Origin: an uncultured Bacteroidales bacterium
GTDB taxonomy: Bacteria; Bacteroidota; Bacteroidia; Bacteroidales; Paludibacteraceae
DNA length: 64,000 bases
Assembly (NCBI GenBank): GCA_900317745.1
Contig: ONHW01000002.1
Location: forward strand, 62,001-126,000
Direction: 5' to 3'
Shown: piece by piece, positions 50,832 to 63,153 of the stretch
Position numbering within the stretch: position 1 is the stretch's first letter
Layout of the letters: every line of letters begins with the position of its first letter
Translations under genes and position numbers: made by a program
The notes under the pieces: generated by a model
Databases searched by the model: none
Told to the model about the DNA's origin: nothing
Seen by the model: only the letters and a program-made list of their open reading frames with translations

Positions 50832-52334
50832 TTATTTCTTTATTTTAGCCTCGCCGGCTATGACTTTCGAGTTATTCTGCATGATATCCGCCATATCTAC
50901 TCCGGTGGCCTCCTTGATAACCTCCATTGTCTGGCGCATAACTACTGGTACGTTGCCGCTTATGCCTGCAGCCTCGGCGCCCGTTGTGCCATATACGTGT
51001 ACGTCATTGATGGCTGTCAGCGGCTCGGCTACCTTGGCTGCAATATCCGGCAGTATCTTCACCATCATTTCGGCTATAGCGGCGCCGTTGTACTTCTTGT
51101 ACGCTTCGGCTTTCTTGTCCATAGCTGCGGCCTCGGCCTCACCTTTGGCGCGTATGGCTGCTGCTTCGGCTTCACCCACGGCTTTTATACCTGCTGCCTC
51201 CTGCTGCTTGGCGAACAATGCGGCTTCGGCTTGCGCCTTGACGGCTGCTGCCTGCTGCTCGGCTTCGTAACGCTCGGCCTCGGCTTTGCGCTTGCGCTGC
51301 TCAAGTTCGGCGGCTGCGTCTATCTCTTTCTGGTACTTGTCGGCATCCGCTTTCTTGTTGATCTGTGCCTCCAGTGTCTTCTGCTGGATGGCTATCTCTT
51401 GCTCTCGCAGCAGTTGCTCCTGTTTGGCTTTCTCCACCTCGGCCTCGACGGTCAGTCGGTTGATCTCTTTCTGACGTTCCTGCTGACGGATTGAGCGTGC
51501 GGCTTCGGCCTCCACGGTTTTGATATTTATCTCCTTTGCCTGCTCCTGCTTCTGGATCTCGTAGGCGGCATCGGCTATAGCGGACTGCGTGTCGGCCTGC
51601 TTCTTCAGGTCAGCCTGCTTGACTGCAAGCTCGGTGTTGCGGATAGCTATCTCGGTCTCCGAAGCGACGCGTGCGTCGTTGGCCTGTTTGGCTGCTTCAG
51701 CACGGGCTATAGCCACGTCACGCTCTGCGTTGGCCTTGTTGATCGAGGCGTCCTTGGTTATCTTGCAGGTGTTGTCGGCACCCAGGGCGTGGATCAGGCC
51801 CTCGCCATCGGTGATTGACTGGATATTACACGACAGGATCTCTATGCCTAACTTGGCCATGTCGGCTGCGGCTTTCTCCTGGATCTGGTTGGAGAACCCG
51901 TCACGGTCAACGTTCAGCGAGCGCAGGTCCTGCGTACCAATTATCTCACGCATGTTACCTTGTAGCGAGTCGCGAATCTCGGCAGCTATCTCCTCACGGC
52001 TCTTGCCCAGGAAGTTGGCGGCAGCCGTCTCGATAAGTTCGGGGTTGATGCGTACCTTGGCAACGGCGTCCACATCCACGTTGATGAAGTCGGAGGTCGG
52101 TACGGACGAGTCGGTCTTGATATCCACGCTCAACTGACCCAGATAGAGCCGGTCCACTTTCTGCAAACCCGGGATGCGCAGGCCGCCTGTACCGATCAGG
52201 AACTTGGGTCGGCGGCGCGGCCATCCGGAGATGACCAGTGCCTGGTTGGGAGAGGTCTTGACATACGACAAGACGATGAACAACAGTAGCACAACGGCTA
52301 CAATAACGATGGTAACTACTACAGGGTCAGACAT
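50832..52334 (-). CDS. Flotillin-like SPFH-domain protein
   Basis: 500 residues: an N-terminal membrane helix (about 5-25), an SPFH/Band-7 domain (about 28-200; KVDRLYLGQLSVDIKTDSSVP) and a long Ala/Glu/Lys-rich coiled coil (about 200-430) with EAEAAAIRAKGEAEAAAM. It organises ordered membrane domains as in FloT/YqiK. It stands alone between LOG and gyrB. Confidence 0.93.
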   Translation of the reverse strand: MSDPVVVTIVIVAVVLLLFIVLSYVKTSPNQALVISGWPRRRPKFLIGTGGLRIPGLQKVDRLYLGQLSVDIKTDSSVPTSDFINVDVDAVAKVRINPELIETAAANFLGKSREEIAAEIRDSLQGNMREIIGTQDLRSLNVDRDGFSNQIQEKAAADMAKLGIEILSCNIQSITDGEGLIHALGADNTCKITKDASINKANAERDVAIARAEAAKQANDARVASETEIAIRNTELAVKQADLKKQADTQSAIADAAYEIQKQEQAKEINIKTVEAEAARSIRQQERQKEINRLTVEAEVEKAKQEQLLREQEIAIQQKTLEAQINKKADADKYQKEIDAAAELEQRKRKAEAERYEAEQQAAAVKAQAEAALFAKQQEAAGIKAVGEAEAAAIRAKGEAEAAAMDKKAEAYKKYNGAAIAEMMVKILPDIAAKVAEPLTAINDVHVYGTTGAEAAGISGNVPVVMRQTMEVIKEATGVDMADIMQNNSKVIAGEAKIKK

Positions 52335-52465
52335 AGCGGTATGTAATTAAATGTTAATAATACAATTTCGGATTTTTCGTGGTACCTTTGGCTTTTTCGT
52401 TCGGTCGTTATCACCCGGATAACTCCCTTGCAGGAAAAACCAAATCTGCTCACGAAAAAACAAAA

Positions 52466-55709
<3,244 letters not shown>

Positions 55710-55731
55710 CGTTTAGAGTCGTATAGCCGTG

Positions 55732-57000
55732 TTATTTCTCCCACGCCGGATGGCCGATGATGGCGGTGAATAGGATCGTGCCGTAATCGCGCTCGCGAAT
55801 GATAAAGATGAACGGTCGGTCGGCAATGAAAGTTCTATGGAATGCAGGATCGGGTGCCGCTGCCTCCTTCGTCAATCCTATGGTGACAGCCGCCTCGGTG
55901 CCCTCTTCGTCCACCTGCATGAATGTGTGCTGGTGAATGAGACTGACGAAGGTTGGCACGTCGCTCAGGTTGGCGAAGTTGGCATTGAAGCCAAACGCGT
56001 CCGTTATGCCGAGTGCCTGCAGATCGTCGGTCAGATTGCGTTTGTACCTGAGTGTGAACTTGGGCAATGCCAGTTCGACTTCTGCATAGAAGGTGTTGGC
56101 GATGATCTGTTGCCACTGTTCGGCATCGATGTCGCTTATCCATTGTCGCGCGTCAATGCCTTTGGCGGGCAGGAGAATGTCGGCGCAGTACTTGCCGCCT
56201 TTGTATGGCAGTTCGACGAACTGGTAGTCGTCCGCCTCGTTGTACCTCAATTCGTCGGTGCGGTGCATCATTTGCACTTCGAGTTGTTTGCCTGCGGCCG
56301 TGGTGAACGTTTGCGGGCGTGTGTCGGATTTCTTGAAACTATCCATCCATTTCGCCTTGAAGTACAGTGCGTTGACGAGAGCCATGACTGTTTCTTCGCT
56401 GACCATGCCCGGATCAATGACTTTCTTGATCAGGTTGTTGGTGTGCTGTGCGGCGAAGCGGTTGATTTCGTCTTGCACCTTGTTGTCGGTGAACGTCGGC
56501 ACGTTCTTTGCCTCAGCGTAGAAGTTCTGCTTGACAGCATTGACAAAATCCGTCTTGACCGGGAACGTCTCTTTGACCCAAATACCGTTGGCGAGGCTGA
56601 GTCTGGTTTCGGTATCAAGTGCAGGCAAAGCGTCGATGAGTTGGCGGTAGTAGGCGTTGATGTCGCTGAGAGGCGTGTTGTCGTCGAAGCCAACAACCTG
56701 CTGAATTTGCCGGAGCGTCTCACCGTCTGCGCCGTTCATAAGCATGCCGAGCAGCATAGAGGCGGAGAGCGGCGAGAGAATAATGTTCTCCTGTTGTTCG
56801 TCGGAAGCAGTTTGCGCCAGAAGATTGAAACTGAAATCATTGCAGTCCTGCACGAGTTGTTGCTCGGCAGGCGTGAACTGCAAGCGTTTGGGTTGTGTAA
56901 CGCCGTTGCCCGAACAGGACACAAACATGATCAGACAGAACAGAATGGCGCACAATCCGAGTACCACTCCGCTGAAGAGGATATTTCTCATTGTGTTCAT
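55732..57000 (-). CDS. Serpin lipoprotein
   Basis: 422 residues from ATG 57000; the longer frame overlaps the upstream gene. Lipobox FVSC follows a hydrophobic stretch. The serpin fold is complete, with FSFNLLAQTA, NIILSPLSASMLLGML, ANGIWVKE, VNALYFKAKWMDSF, the hinge DEEGTEAAVTIGLT and the C-terminal DRPFIFIIRE. An intact hinge (E-x-G-T-E-A-A) predicts an inhibitory serpin that traps serine or cysteine proteases, here held on the cell surface, perhaps against host or competitor proteases. It is encoded between the maturase and small lipoproteins on the same strand. Confidence 0.92.
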   Translation of the reverse strand: MNTMRNILFSGVVLGLCAILFCLIMFVSCSGNGVTQPKRLQFTPAEQQLVQDCNDFSFNLLAQTASDEQQENIILSPLSASMLLGMLMNGADGETLRQIQQVVGFDDNTPLSDINAYYRQLIDALPALDTETRLSLANGIWVKETFPVKTDFVNAVKQNFYAEAKNVPTFTDNKVQDEINRFAAQHTNNLIKKVIDPGMVSEETVMALVNALYFKAKWMDSFKKSDTRPQTFTTAAGKQLEVQMMHRTDELRYNEADDYQFVELPYKGGKYCADILLPAKGIDARQWISDIDAEQWQQIIANTFYAEVELALPKFTLRYKRNLTDDLQALGITDAFGFNANFANLSDVPTFVSLIHQHTFMQVDEEGTEAAVTIGLTKEAAAPDPAFHRTFIADRPFIFIIRERDYGTILFTAIIGHPAWEK

Positions 57001-57026
57001 TTGTTTAACAATTGTGAGTAATCTAT

Positions 57027-57446
57027 CTATCGTGTGAATATATACGCCCATCCTAAAGCAAACATCCATGCTCCGGGATCGCCGTCTCGTAATTCTGAAG
57101 GCTTCCAGTCATCGTTGTCGATCTGGTCTGTTTGATACAGGATTTCGCCGGTCGGGGAAGTGAATGCTATTTTTCTGAATACACTGGCCGGTTTCCTGTC
57201 TTCGTTTGTTTCAAAACGCCCCGATAAATGCAGCATAGCCGTATCATTTGCCAGGATCTCTATCGTAGTTGTTCCGTCATGTTCTTTTTCCTCTATACCG
57301 GGGTGCAGGGAATATGAGAAAATGACCGTTTCCTCGCTTTGGTTTATAATGTAATATACCGGTTTCCAGTCGATAGGGTCAACGTTTCTACACCCTGTAA
57401 TGCCCAATACAATGGCAAACATTACTATGTATAAAAATTTTTTCAT
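57027..57446 (-). CDS. Small lipoprotein of unknown function
   Basis: 139 residues from ATG 57446 (MKKFLYIVMFAIVLGITGC; Cys19). The mature part is beta-rich (YYIINQSEETVIFSYSLHPG, ILANDTAMLHLSGRF) with no motif that I recognise. It lies 26 bases upstream of the serpin gene and 17 after the next lipoprotein gene, so all three are probably one transcript. Confidence 0.75.
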   Translation of the reverse strand: MKKFLYIVMFAIVLGITGCRNVDPIDWKPVYYIINQSEETVIFSYSLHPGIEEKEHDGTTTIEILANDTAMLHLSGRFETNEDRKPASVFRKIAFTSPTGEILYQTDQIDNDDWKPSELRDGDPGAWMFALGWAYIFTR

Positions 57447-57463
57447 ATATTGCATTTTGTTGA

Positions 57464-58294
57464 TTACTGAGGAGTGTGATACGAGAACCAGTTAGTAGTG
57501 CGACTCTTTCCGACAAACAGGCATGCACACCATTCGGTTGGTTCAGCGGGGTAGTCGACAGTTACCATACAACTACCCGGGCAGTGGTCATCCATATTTG
57601 CTTCGCCACTAATGCATTTCGCAAACAAATCTTCTGCATAACGTTCAATGCTTGTGTTTAACCGTTGGAGTTCGGCCGACGGACAACTGCAATAGAACAA
57701 ATAATCTACTGCGAGGCTTGGGGATATCGACAGCTTGTCAGGTGACTTGATCTTGTTAGGATTAAAGAATATTTTTACATTATCCATTATCTTTCCTTCT
57801 GCCGTTTTGAAAGTGCAGACAGAAATGTTGTTGGCGTGGTAGTTCTCGTCCGGATAGTAGGCAAACACCACATATTCCGTTTCGGGTGCGAGTGCATCCC
57901 ATTCCGGCTCGCGAGATGTGCCTTTATACAGAAAGTCTTCAATCTTTTCGGGTTCTTCCCATGGCTCTTCTCCGGGTTCCAATGGCTCCTCGTCATCACC
58001 ATCATCCGGATAGCCTTGATATATGTAACGCAAATCAAATTCCCATTGGTGATAATAATATTCTCCGATAGTGTCTTTGAGTTCGGCAAAACGTTCGTAG
58101 GTCAAAACGTCCCAATAATAATACTTGTCGGCATACGCAGGTTCGACCGTGATGCTGACTTGCCGGTCTTGGATATTACTTACGGTAATACTAAAATCGG
58201 CATCTTTCACATTTTGTCTTGAGTTGCAACCGGCAGTTAGAGCGCCCAATACGCTCACCCCTAAGATTAGCAATAAATTAAAGTGTTTTTTCAT
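57464..58294 (-). CDS. Lipoprotein with fibronectin-like segments
   Basis: 276 residues; lipobox LTAGC (Cys23). Two segments resemble fibronectin III strands (DADFSITVSNIQDRQVSITV near 31 and LAPETEYVVFAYYP near 140), separated by an acidic Pro/Glu linker (EEPLEPGEEPWEEPEK). The C-terminal domain has several Cys (YCSCPS, CPGSC, WCACLF), unusual for an exported protein and perhaps disulfide-bonded. Function unknown. Confidence 0.75.
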   Translation of the reverse strand: MKKHFNLLLILGVSVLGALTAGCNSRQNVKDADFSITVSNIQDRQVSITVEPAYADKYYYWDVLTYERFAELKDTIGEYYYHQWEFDLRYIYQGYPDDGDDEEPLEPGEEPWEEPEKIEDFLYKGTSREPEWDALAPETEYVVFAYYPDENYHANNISVCTFKTAEGKIMDNVKIFFNPNKIKSPDKLSISPSLAVDYLFYCSCPSAELQRLNTSIERYAEDLFAKCISGEANMDDHCPGSCMVTVDYPAEPTEWCACLFVGKSRTTNWFSYHTPQ

Positions 58295-58369
58295 ATAATC
58301 AGAGCGTTCTGTAAATATTTTTCAAAATCACGGGATATATACTATGTATATATAGGGTGCACCAGGATG

Positions 58370-58460
58370 CGATAAAGGGTCGATAAAGGTCCGATAACGG
58401 CCCGATAAAGGGTCGATTATCCTGCACGATTTCGGGCGAAGGTGTGTGCGATTTCGGGCG
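58370..58460 (+). repeat. Tandem 11-mer array CGATAAAGGGT x4 plus 22-bp units
   Basis: 11-bp units at 58370, 58381, 58392 and 58403 (CGATAAAGGGT, CGATAAAGGTC, CGATAACGGCC, CGATAAAGGGT). Two 22-bp units containing GCGATTTCGGGCGAAG follow (about 58423-58466), 22 being twice 11. It fills most of the gap between the barrel and lipoprotein genes. Confidence 0.85.
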
Positions 58461-58472
58461 AAGATATGTGCG

Positions 58473-59129
58473 TTACGGGCGGAAGCCTATGCCGACGCGC
58501 AGTACGGAAGCGGAGCCGATGTTTGTCTCCACGAGTCCGAACACGCGTTCGTTGCCGAAGTTCAGTCCTATAGGCGTGAGATTGGCGGCAGGAATGTAGA
58601 TACCTTCGACAGCACCGCTGGCATAGTGTGCGATATGCATCCCAAGTCCTACAGCGATACCGGAGTACAATCGCACGTGCTCGCGGTTGATATAGGTAAA
58701 GTCCACGCGTGCAGTGAGGCTGACATCGTGTGTGCGGTCGTTTCCTGCCCAGCACTCGTAGTTGGCACTTGCGCCCAGACGTAGCCAGCGGAGGATATTG
58801 TAGCCGTAGTCAATCGCCCATGCGCCGGTGAAGATCTCCGAGCGCCGTGCTGTGCTTGTAGAGCCGGGTGCGGGGATATAGAAATTCCATGCGTGCGAGC
58901 CGAAGGCAGTGGAGTAGATGCTGGGCAGACCAACGGAGATCGATACGCTCTGTCGATGCTCGCGCCAGTCGTAGCCTTTGTGTGCAGGCATCGGTGCGGG
59001 CGTTTCCTTGCGAACTACTACTACGGTCTGCGGCGATTGTTGCTGCGGACCAACTTCACTTTGCACTTCTTGTGCGTACATGCCTCCTGCGCACAGCAGC
59101 AGACAGATTGCAATCATTGACTTCTTCAT
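58473..59129 (-). CDS. Small outer-membrane beta-barrel protein
   Basis: 218 residues with a signal peptide ending at YAQ. After a Pro/Gln-rich segment (25-60) alternating hydrophobic strands follow (SVSISVGLPS, GAWAIDYGYNILRWLRLGASANYEC, VRLYSGIAVGLGMHI) to a final VGIGFRP. About eight strands are predicted, of the OmpW/porin-family beta-barrel kind common in Bacteroidota. It lies 34 bases downstream of the radical SAM-associated lipoprotein gene. Function unknown. Confidence 0.8.
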   Translation of the reverse strand: MKKSMIAICLLLCAGGMYAQEVQSEVGPQQQSPQTVVVVRKETPAPMPAHKGYDWREHRQSVSISVGLPSIYSTAFGSHAWNFYIPAPGSTSTARRSEIFTGAWAIDYGYNILRWLRLGASANYECWAGNDRTHDVSLTARVDFTYINREHVRLYSGIAVGLGMHIAHYASGAVEGIYIPAANLTPIGLNFGNERVFGLVETNIGSASVLRVGIGFRP

Positions 59130-59163
59130 AATTGTTGTTGATATTTTTTGACTTATACCCCCG

Positions 59164-59604
59164 TTACTTCTTCTTTAGCTGAAAATCCTGATGCACATAG
59201 CCGGCACCACTATCCCAATTATCGCCCCATTTTACCTTGCTGCGGTCGTAATCCACCTTTACACTCACGGAATCCGACGCATGTACGCCCGTGGTGTCGG
59301 TCACAATGATATCCAAGGAATCCACAGGGAAGAAACCACCATATGGGCCGAATGTATATGTTCCGTCATCGGCGGTATAAACATCAGGCATAGTTCTGCG
59401 GTAATCGCGATTCGGACGATACCTGTCTTTGAGCGTAACCCGTATATTCTCCAGCGGCTTGTTGTCTTCGTCGGTAATAGTTCCGGCTGCCTCAAACGTC
59501 GCGTGAGGCGTTCCGTATTCGCAACGGAAACATCCATTAAGCCCTAATATGCCCAATAGCAAAGCAATCAACGCATTGATGCCGGTTAACACTTTCCTTT
59601 TCAT
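59164..59604 (-). CDS. Radical SAM-associated lipoprotein (rSAM/lipoprotein system)
   Basis: 146 residues: lipoprotein signal MKRKVLTGINALIALLLGIL-GLNGC (Cys25), then CEYGTPHATFEAAGTITDED, the conserved start of the TIGR04134-type lipoproteins, followed by one carboxypeptidase-regulatory-like beta-sandwich (LENIRVTLKD, YTADDGTYTFGPYGG). These proteins co-occur with the radical SAM maturase type encoded at 54642-55709 and are its presumed substrate. Modified residue and function are unknown. It is the first gene after a consensus promoter that has a duplicated counterpart 1.6 kb away. Confidence 0.85.
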   Translation of the reverse strand: MKRKVLTGINALIALLLGILGLNGCFRCEYGTPHATFEAAGTITDEDNKPLENIRVTLKDRYRPNRDYRRTMPDVYTADDGTYTFGPYGGFFPVDSLDIIVTDTTGVHASDSVSVKVDYDRSKVKWGDNWDSGAGYVHQDFQLKKK

Positions 59605-59640
59605 ATCGATGATTTTTTAGTGGTTATTTGCCATGTTTCG

Positions 59641-59784
59641 GAAATAGACTGCAAAATTACAACAATTTTCCGATATGTGCAAATATTTTTGTGGATTTCT
59701 GTTTTTGCGCAATTGCCTGTTAATCAGCCACATCGCCATTTTACCCTGTGGAAATGTGACGAAAGGGCGAATATTGGGACTAAA
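59641..59784 (-). repeat. Duplicated promoter block, copy A
   Basis: About 144 bases aligning without gaps to 61224-61367 (constant offset 1583). The best-conserved parts are the promoter with CTGCAAAATTACAACAA, a block at 59678-59709 (TTTTGTGGATTT, GTTTTTGCG) and a 38-base block at 59747-59784 (TGTGGAAA, GTGACGAAA, CGAATAT, GGGACTAAA). The middle is diverged. Confidence 0.85.
59652..59683 (-). promoter_or_regulatory. Promoter of the radical SAM-associated lipoprotein unit
   Basis: Minus strand TTTG (59683-59680), 20 nt, TAATTTTG (59659-59652). The leader is about 40 nt. Confidence 0.8.
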
Positions 59785-59794
59785 TTCGGCATGT

Positions 59795-61168
59795 TTACTC
59801 CCTCTCTGCGTGTGCCCGTCTGCTCCGTACACACTGCTCTGCCAAGGGGTAATACTTCGTTCCCTCAAACATCCGAAGCATCATTTCATCTCTGTCAGGC
59901 TCTTCCTGTTCTCGTCTTTCAGGCGCATTGCCATGCCGGCTGCTGCTGTCTTCAACCCAACTGTATATTACTTCGCCTTTTAGATTGACGTATTTGAATG
60001 TATATCTGTATTGCACTTGCTCTTTGTAATTGCGGACCAGGCATAACCCGTTATGAACACCAAACTGAAGGAGACCTGTGGGGTCTTCCCAAATGTCCAG
60101 AGTTAGTACGGACTCTCCTTGCATGTTGATCAAATGATATGCGTTCACCTCTACCTCGGTAGAATTGATAACCATAGGGGTAGCTTTTCGTACCCACGCG
60201 TACCCCTCGTAAAACGGTAAAGCTTCGGCATATTGATAAGGGAACTGCATTGTGCCGTTTTTGTCGATATAGCCATACATGCCTTCTCTATTACGCACCG
60301 GCATAAGACCTCCGTCGCCGAAGAAGTTTTCACCTCCGAGATATATGATCGGCTCGGTTATTATGTTTCCCTGCGTATCCATCAGTCCGGCGTATGTCCA
60401 ATCACTATCCTTCAATTTATAGAGCAACCTGTCATTTCCAACCGGCTGCAAATATGGGTATATGGTGTCTATCACCAATTCGCCCTTGGTGTTGATAGCT
60501 CCGTATATGTTATAGTTATCCCTATAATATCCAATCACGGCTATACCGTCACAGAAATCTTTGCAGTACTCATATATATATCCATCAACACCTTTGATGA
60601 GACGAGGAATGACAACATCTCCCTTTTTGTTGAAATACCCAAGTATGGAAGTTGCTAATCCGTCTTTTGTCATCGGACCAAAAGGCGCAAATACGCTATT
60701 GTCCATAGGCGCAAGAATGGTGCTGAAATGATTGTCCATCATGCCGGTCTTGTGCATATCGCCGAACCGACAGCAACCATAGTAAAAGTAATGGTCATTG
60801 AAACCTTGACCTTCCGGCAGGGTATATACAACCTCACCTTTCTTGTTGATAAATGCGTGTAGGGGACCGAGGGTGCTCGCTTGATACCCGGTACTACGTA
60901 AAGGTTCGCCGTCAACATCAATATACACTTGCGCCACGCCTCCCGAGAATCCATACGTCCGGTCATATTTCGCCGGAATGACCATTTCGCCTTTTTCGTT
61001 GATGAATCCCCAGTAACCCGTACTGTCTGCCGCCGGCCACAGCATAGTGGTGTCTTCCTCGGGAGTCTGCGAAAACGGCTCGTTGCAGCCGGTCAGCAAT
61101 GCTGCTGACAGCGTTGCAGCCGTTGCCAACAATGCGAGGCGGAAAGGATGTGAAAATTTTGCGTTCAT
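59795..61168 (-). CDS. WG-repeat lipoprotein
   Basis: 457 residues with lipobox LLTGC (Cys28). At least six WG/KWG-type repeats, each of the form Y/W-G-F/Y-I-N/D-K-x-G-x, for example YWGFINEKGEMVIPAKYDR, HAFINKKGEVVY, LGYFNKKGDVVIP and YGYIDKNGTMQFPYQY. Such repeats form beta-propeller-like surface proteins of unknown function. It is transcribed alone from the second copy of the duplicated promoter block. Confidence 0.85.
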   Translation of the reverse strand: MNAKFSHPFRLALLATAATLSAALLTGCNEPFSQTPEEDTTMLWPAADSTGYWGFINEKGEMVIPAKYDRTYGFSGGVAQVYIDVDGEPLRSTGYQASTLGPLHAFINKKGEVVYTLPEGQGFNDHYFYYGCCRFGDMHKTGMMDNHFSTILAPMDNSVFAPFGPMTKDGLATSILGYFNKKGDVVIPRLIKGVDGYIYEYCKDFCDGIAVIGYYRDNYNIYGAINTKGELVIDTIYPYLQPVGNDRLLYKLKDSDWTYAGLMDTQGNIITEPIIYLGGENFFGDGGLMPVRNREGMYGYIDKNGTMQFPYQYAEALPFYEGYAWVRKATPMVINSTEVEVNAYHLINMQGESVLTLDIWEDPTGLLQFGVHNGLCLVRNYKEQVQYRYTFKYVNLKGEVIYSWVEDSSSRHGNAPERREQEEPDRDEMMLRMFEGTKYYPLAEQCVRSRRAHAERE

Positions 61169-61223
61169 GTGAATAACAGTTTTATTTCGTTGGTTGTTTC
61201 TGCTGATTGATGTATATTTCTAT

Positions 61224-61367
61224 CAATTCGGCTGCAAAGTTACAACAAATATTTGAAATATGCAAATAATTTTGTGGATTTTTGTTTTTGCGTAGATGTA
61301 TGTGTGTCAATAAATAAGGTGTTTTTGTGTGTGGAAAAGTGACGAAAAGACGAATATAGGGACTAAA
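61224..61367 (-). repeat. Duplicated promoter block, copy B
   Basis: Counterpart of 59641-59784. It shares CTGCAAAGTTACAACAA, TGCAAATA, TTTTGTGGATTT, GTTTTTGCG and the 38-base block at 61330-61367. The block slightly overlaps the 3' end of the upstream 92-aa lipoprotein gene. Confidence 0.85.
61235..61266 (-). promoter_or_regulatory. Promoter of the WG-repeat lipoprotein gene
   Basis: Minus strand TTTG (61266-61263), 20 nt, TAACTTTG (61242-61235). Confidence 0.8.
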
Positions 61368-61641
61368 ATAAGTCGTCTGCTGAGTCGCGTTGTTGCAGCA
61401 GAATGTCCGGTTCTGCGGAAAAATCGCTTTCGTTGCACCGGTAGTTGTGTTGCTGCTTGAACGCTCTGACGGAATTCGGGTCCGGCCGTCCTCCTCCTTG
61501 TGTCTTGGAGTCGTCGGTAGCGGGGTCCTCCTTGTTCCAATCGGGGTAATCTGCCTTTTTTGAGCATCCGCTGAAAGCCAGGACAGCGCCTGTAAGCAGA
61601 GCAGCCAGAGTAATGCGAGTGGTAATAGCGTTGCGATTCAT
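61363..61641 (-). CDS. Small lipoprotein of unknown function
   Basis: 92 residues; lipobox FSGC (Cys26). The mature part of 66 residues is hydrophilic and probably disordered (YPDWNKEDPATDDSKTQGGG). It starts 24 bases after the TPR/LuxR regulator gene, suggesting co-transcription. No family recognised. Confidence 0.7.
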   Translation of the reverse strand: MNRNAITTRITLAALLTGAVLAFSGCSKKADYPDWNKEDPATDDSKTQGGGRPDPNSVRAFKQQHNYRCNESDFSAEPDILLQQRDSADDLF

Positions 61642-61665
61642 ATATTCAGAAATGGTGCTAAATGG

Positions 61666-63135
61666 TTAACATTCGCCAGTAATGATACGTATCAAGTGTT
61701 CGCGCAATTCGCGTGAGGTTGTGCCTAACTTGTTAGCCGTGTGCTGTTTGAAGTTGCGCACTCCGCTTTCGGCGTAATTGAGGAGTTTGGCAGTCTGCTT
61801 GCTGTCGAAGCAGTCCATGAGCACAAGCATGCATAGGCGAATCTCCTTATCGTTGAGCGAGCGTGCCTTGAGTTTGTCGGCGAGCATGAAGAACTGTTTG
61901 TTGGTGATATCGCAGAACAGTTCGTCGTTGTACCATCCGAGGCTCTTTCGCCAATCGTCTGCACGTTGCAGGGCGATGAGGTTTGTGCTTACCTCCTGTT
62001 CAATCATTTTTCGCCGTTCGGCAATCTGCAGTTGCAGTTGTTCGTCCTGTTGCTGATGCAGGGAAACATGCTCCTGCGCCTGTTGCTTCTGCTGAGCAAT
62101 GTGTGCTATGGTGCGTTTGTGTTCGCGGCGAATCATCTGCCACCACGCAATGAGTGCCACTATGATACACAGTACGCCGGCGAGCAGAAGGTTCCACTGC
62201 CATGATCTGCCGTTGATGTCTTGCCTGATCAGTTCTACTGCTCGGGTGAGGTCGCCTTGTTTGTCTGCAATGCGGTTGAGCACTCGGGCGCGTTCAGCCG
62301 CTGCGTTACGGACATCTGCGAGGTTGGCCGTGCTGTCTTGCTGGGTGAGGATATACAGGGCGTTGGCTCGCATGAACGGGTGTCTGCTCCGCTCCAGCAC
62401 CTTGCGTGCATAACAGGTGGCAGAATCAAACTGTCCGGATAGAGAGAAACACTGTGCTTTGATCATCATAACGGACGGTTCTCCGCCATTGCAGCGGTTG
62501 GCGTAGTGCAGTCCCAGCTTGTAGTTGTCGGCACGCATGAACGCTTCGGCGTAGGTCTCGTTGCACATATCAGCCAAGGCGGGGTAGGAATCGAGCGGTG
62601 CCAACAGGGTTTGTACTCCGGTTGTGTCGCCTTGCTCCGCCAGCGCGTATGCCATGTTTGTGACGGCAATATGGTAGCGCAGTGTGTCGCCGGCGTTGAA
62701 GAACGCTTCGGCCGAACACTCGTACAGCGAGTACGAAAGCGGGTAATCGCCCTGCCAACGGCAGATGAGTGCGAGGTTGCTGTAGGTGCGTCCAAGCAAC
62801 TCATGGTTGCCGGTGAGTGAACGCCGTGCGCGCAGCAGGTATTGTGCGGCATCCGTATATTGCTCGTTGATACGCAGCAAGCGTCCGTAGTAGAAACACG
62901 CCTTGGCGTAATCCTCCGGGATAAACATCTGCCACGGTGCAAGTGCATCTACAGCCTGCGCTATACCGGAAGAGTCGGAGTACACGTTGTCCGCAGCCAG
63001 CAGACTGTCAGCCAGAGCGACAGTCTGCTGCGCCTCGCGAACAGGTGTGCATGAGATCATGCAGAATCCGAACGCGCAGAATACAATAGTAATCTGCGAA
63101 TAGAGGCGGGTAACTATGTTCGGTGCTGCGGTCAA
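61666..63135 (-). CDS. TPR membrane protein with LuxR-like DNA-binding end
   Basis: 489 residues. The N-terminal signal segment has a possible lipobox (MISC, Cys29); TPR-like repeats run to about 300, one transmembrane helix (NLLLAGVLCIIVALIAWW) lies near 325, a Gln-rich coiled coil follows (about 345-400), and the C-terminus is a LuxR-like helix-turn-helix (LNDKEIRLCMLVLMDC, SGVRNFKQHTANKLGTTSRELR). This one-protein sensor-regulator design is common in Bacteroidales: sensing outside the membrane, DNA binding inside. The nearby lipoprotein promoters are obvious candidate targets (inference). Confidence 0.85.
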   Translation of the reverse strand: MTAAPNIVTRLYSQITIVFCAFGFCMISCTPVREAQQTVALADSLLAADNVYSDSSGIAQAVDALAPWQMFIPEDYAKACFYYGRLLRINEQYTDAAQYLLRARRSLTGNHELLGRTYSNLALICRWQGDYPLSYSLYECSAEAFFNAGDTLRYHIAVTNMAYALAEQGDTTGVQTLLAPLDSYPALADMCNETYAEAFMRADNYKLGLHYANRCNGGEPSVMMIKAQCFSLSGQFDSATCYARKVLERSRHPFMRANALYILTQQDSTANLADVRNAAAERARVLNRIADKQGDLTRAVELIRQDINGRSWQWNLLLAGVLCIIVALIAWWQMIRREHKRTIAHIAQQKQQAQEHVSLHQQQDEQLQLQIAERRKMIEQEVSTNLIALQRADDWRKSLGWYNDELFCDITNKQFFMLADKLKARSLNDKEIRLCMLVLMDCFDSKQTAKLLNYAESGVRNFKQHTANKLGTTSRELREHLIRIITGEC

Positions 63136-63153
63136 AACGATATATTTGTGGCG

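Noticed and set aside
55837-57021. Long open frame of 394 codons opposite the serpin gene
   Set aside because: Antisense shadow: the serpin on the other strand has all family motifs, and this frame has none.
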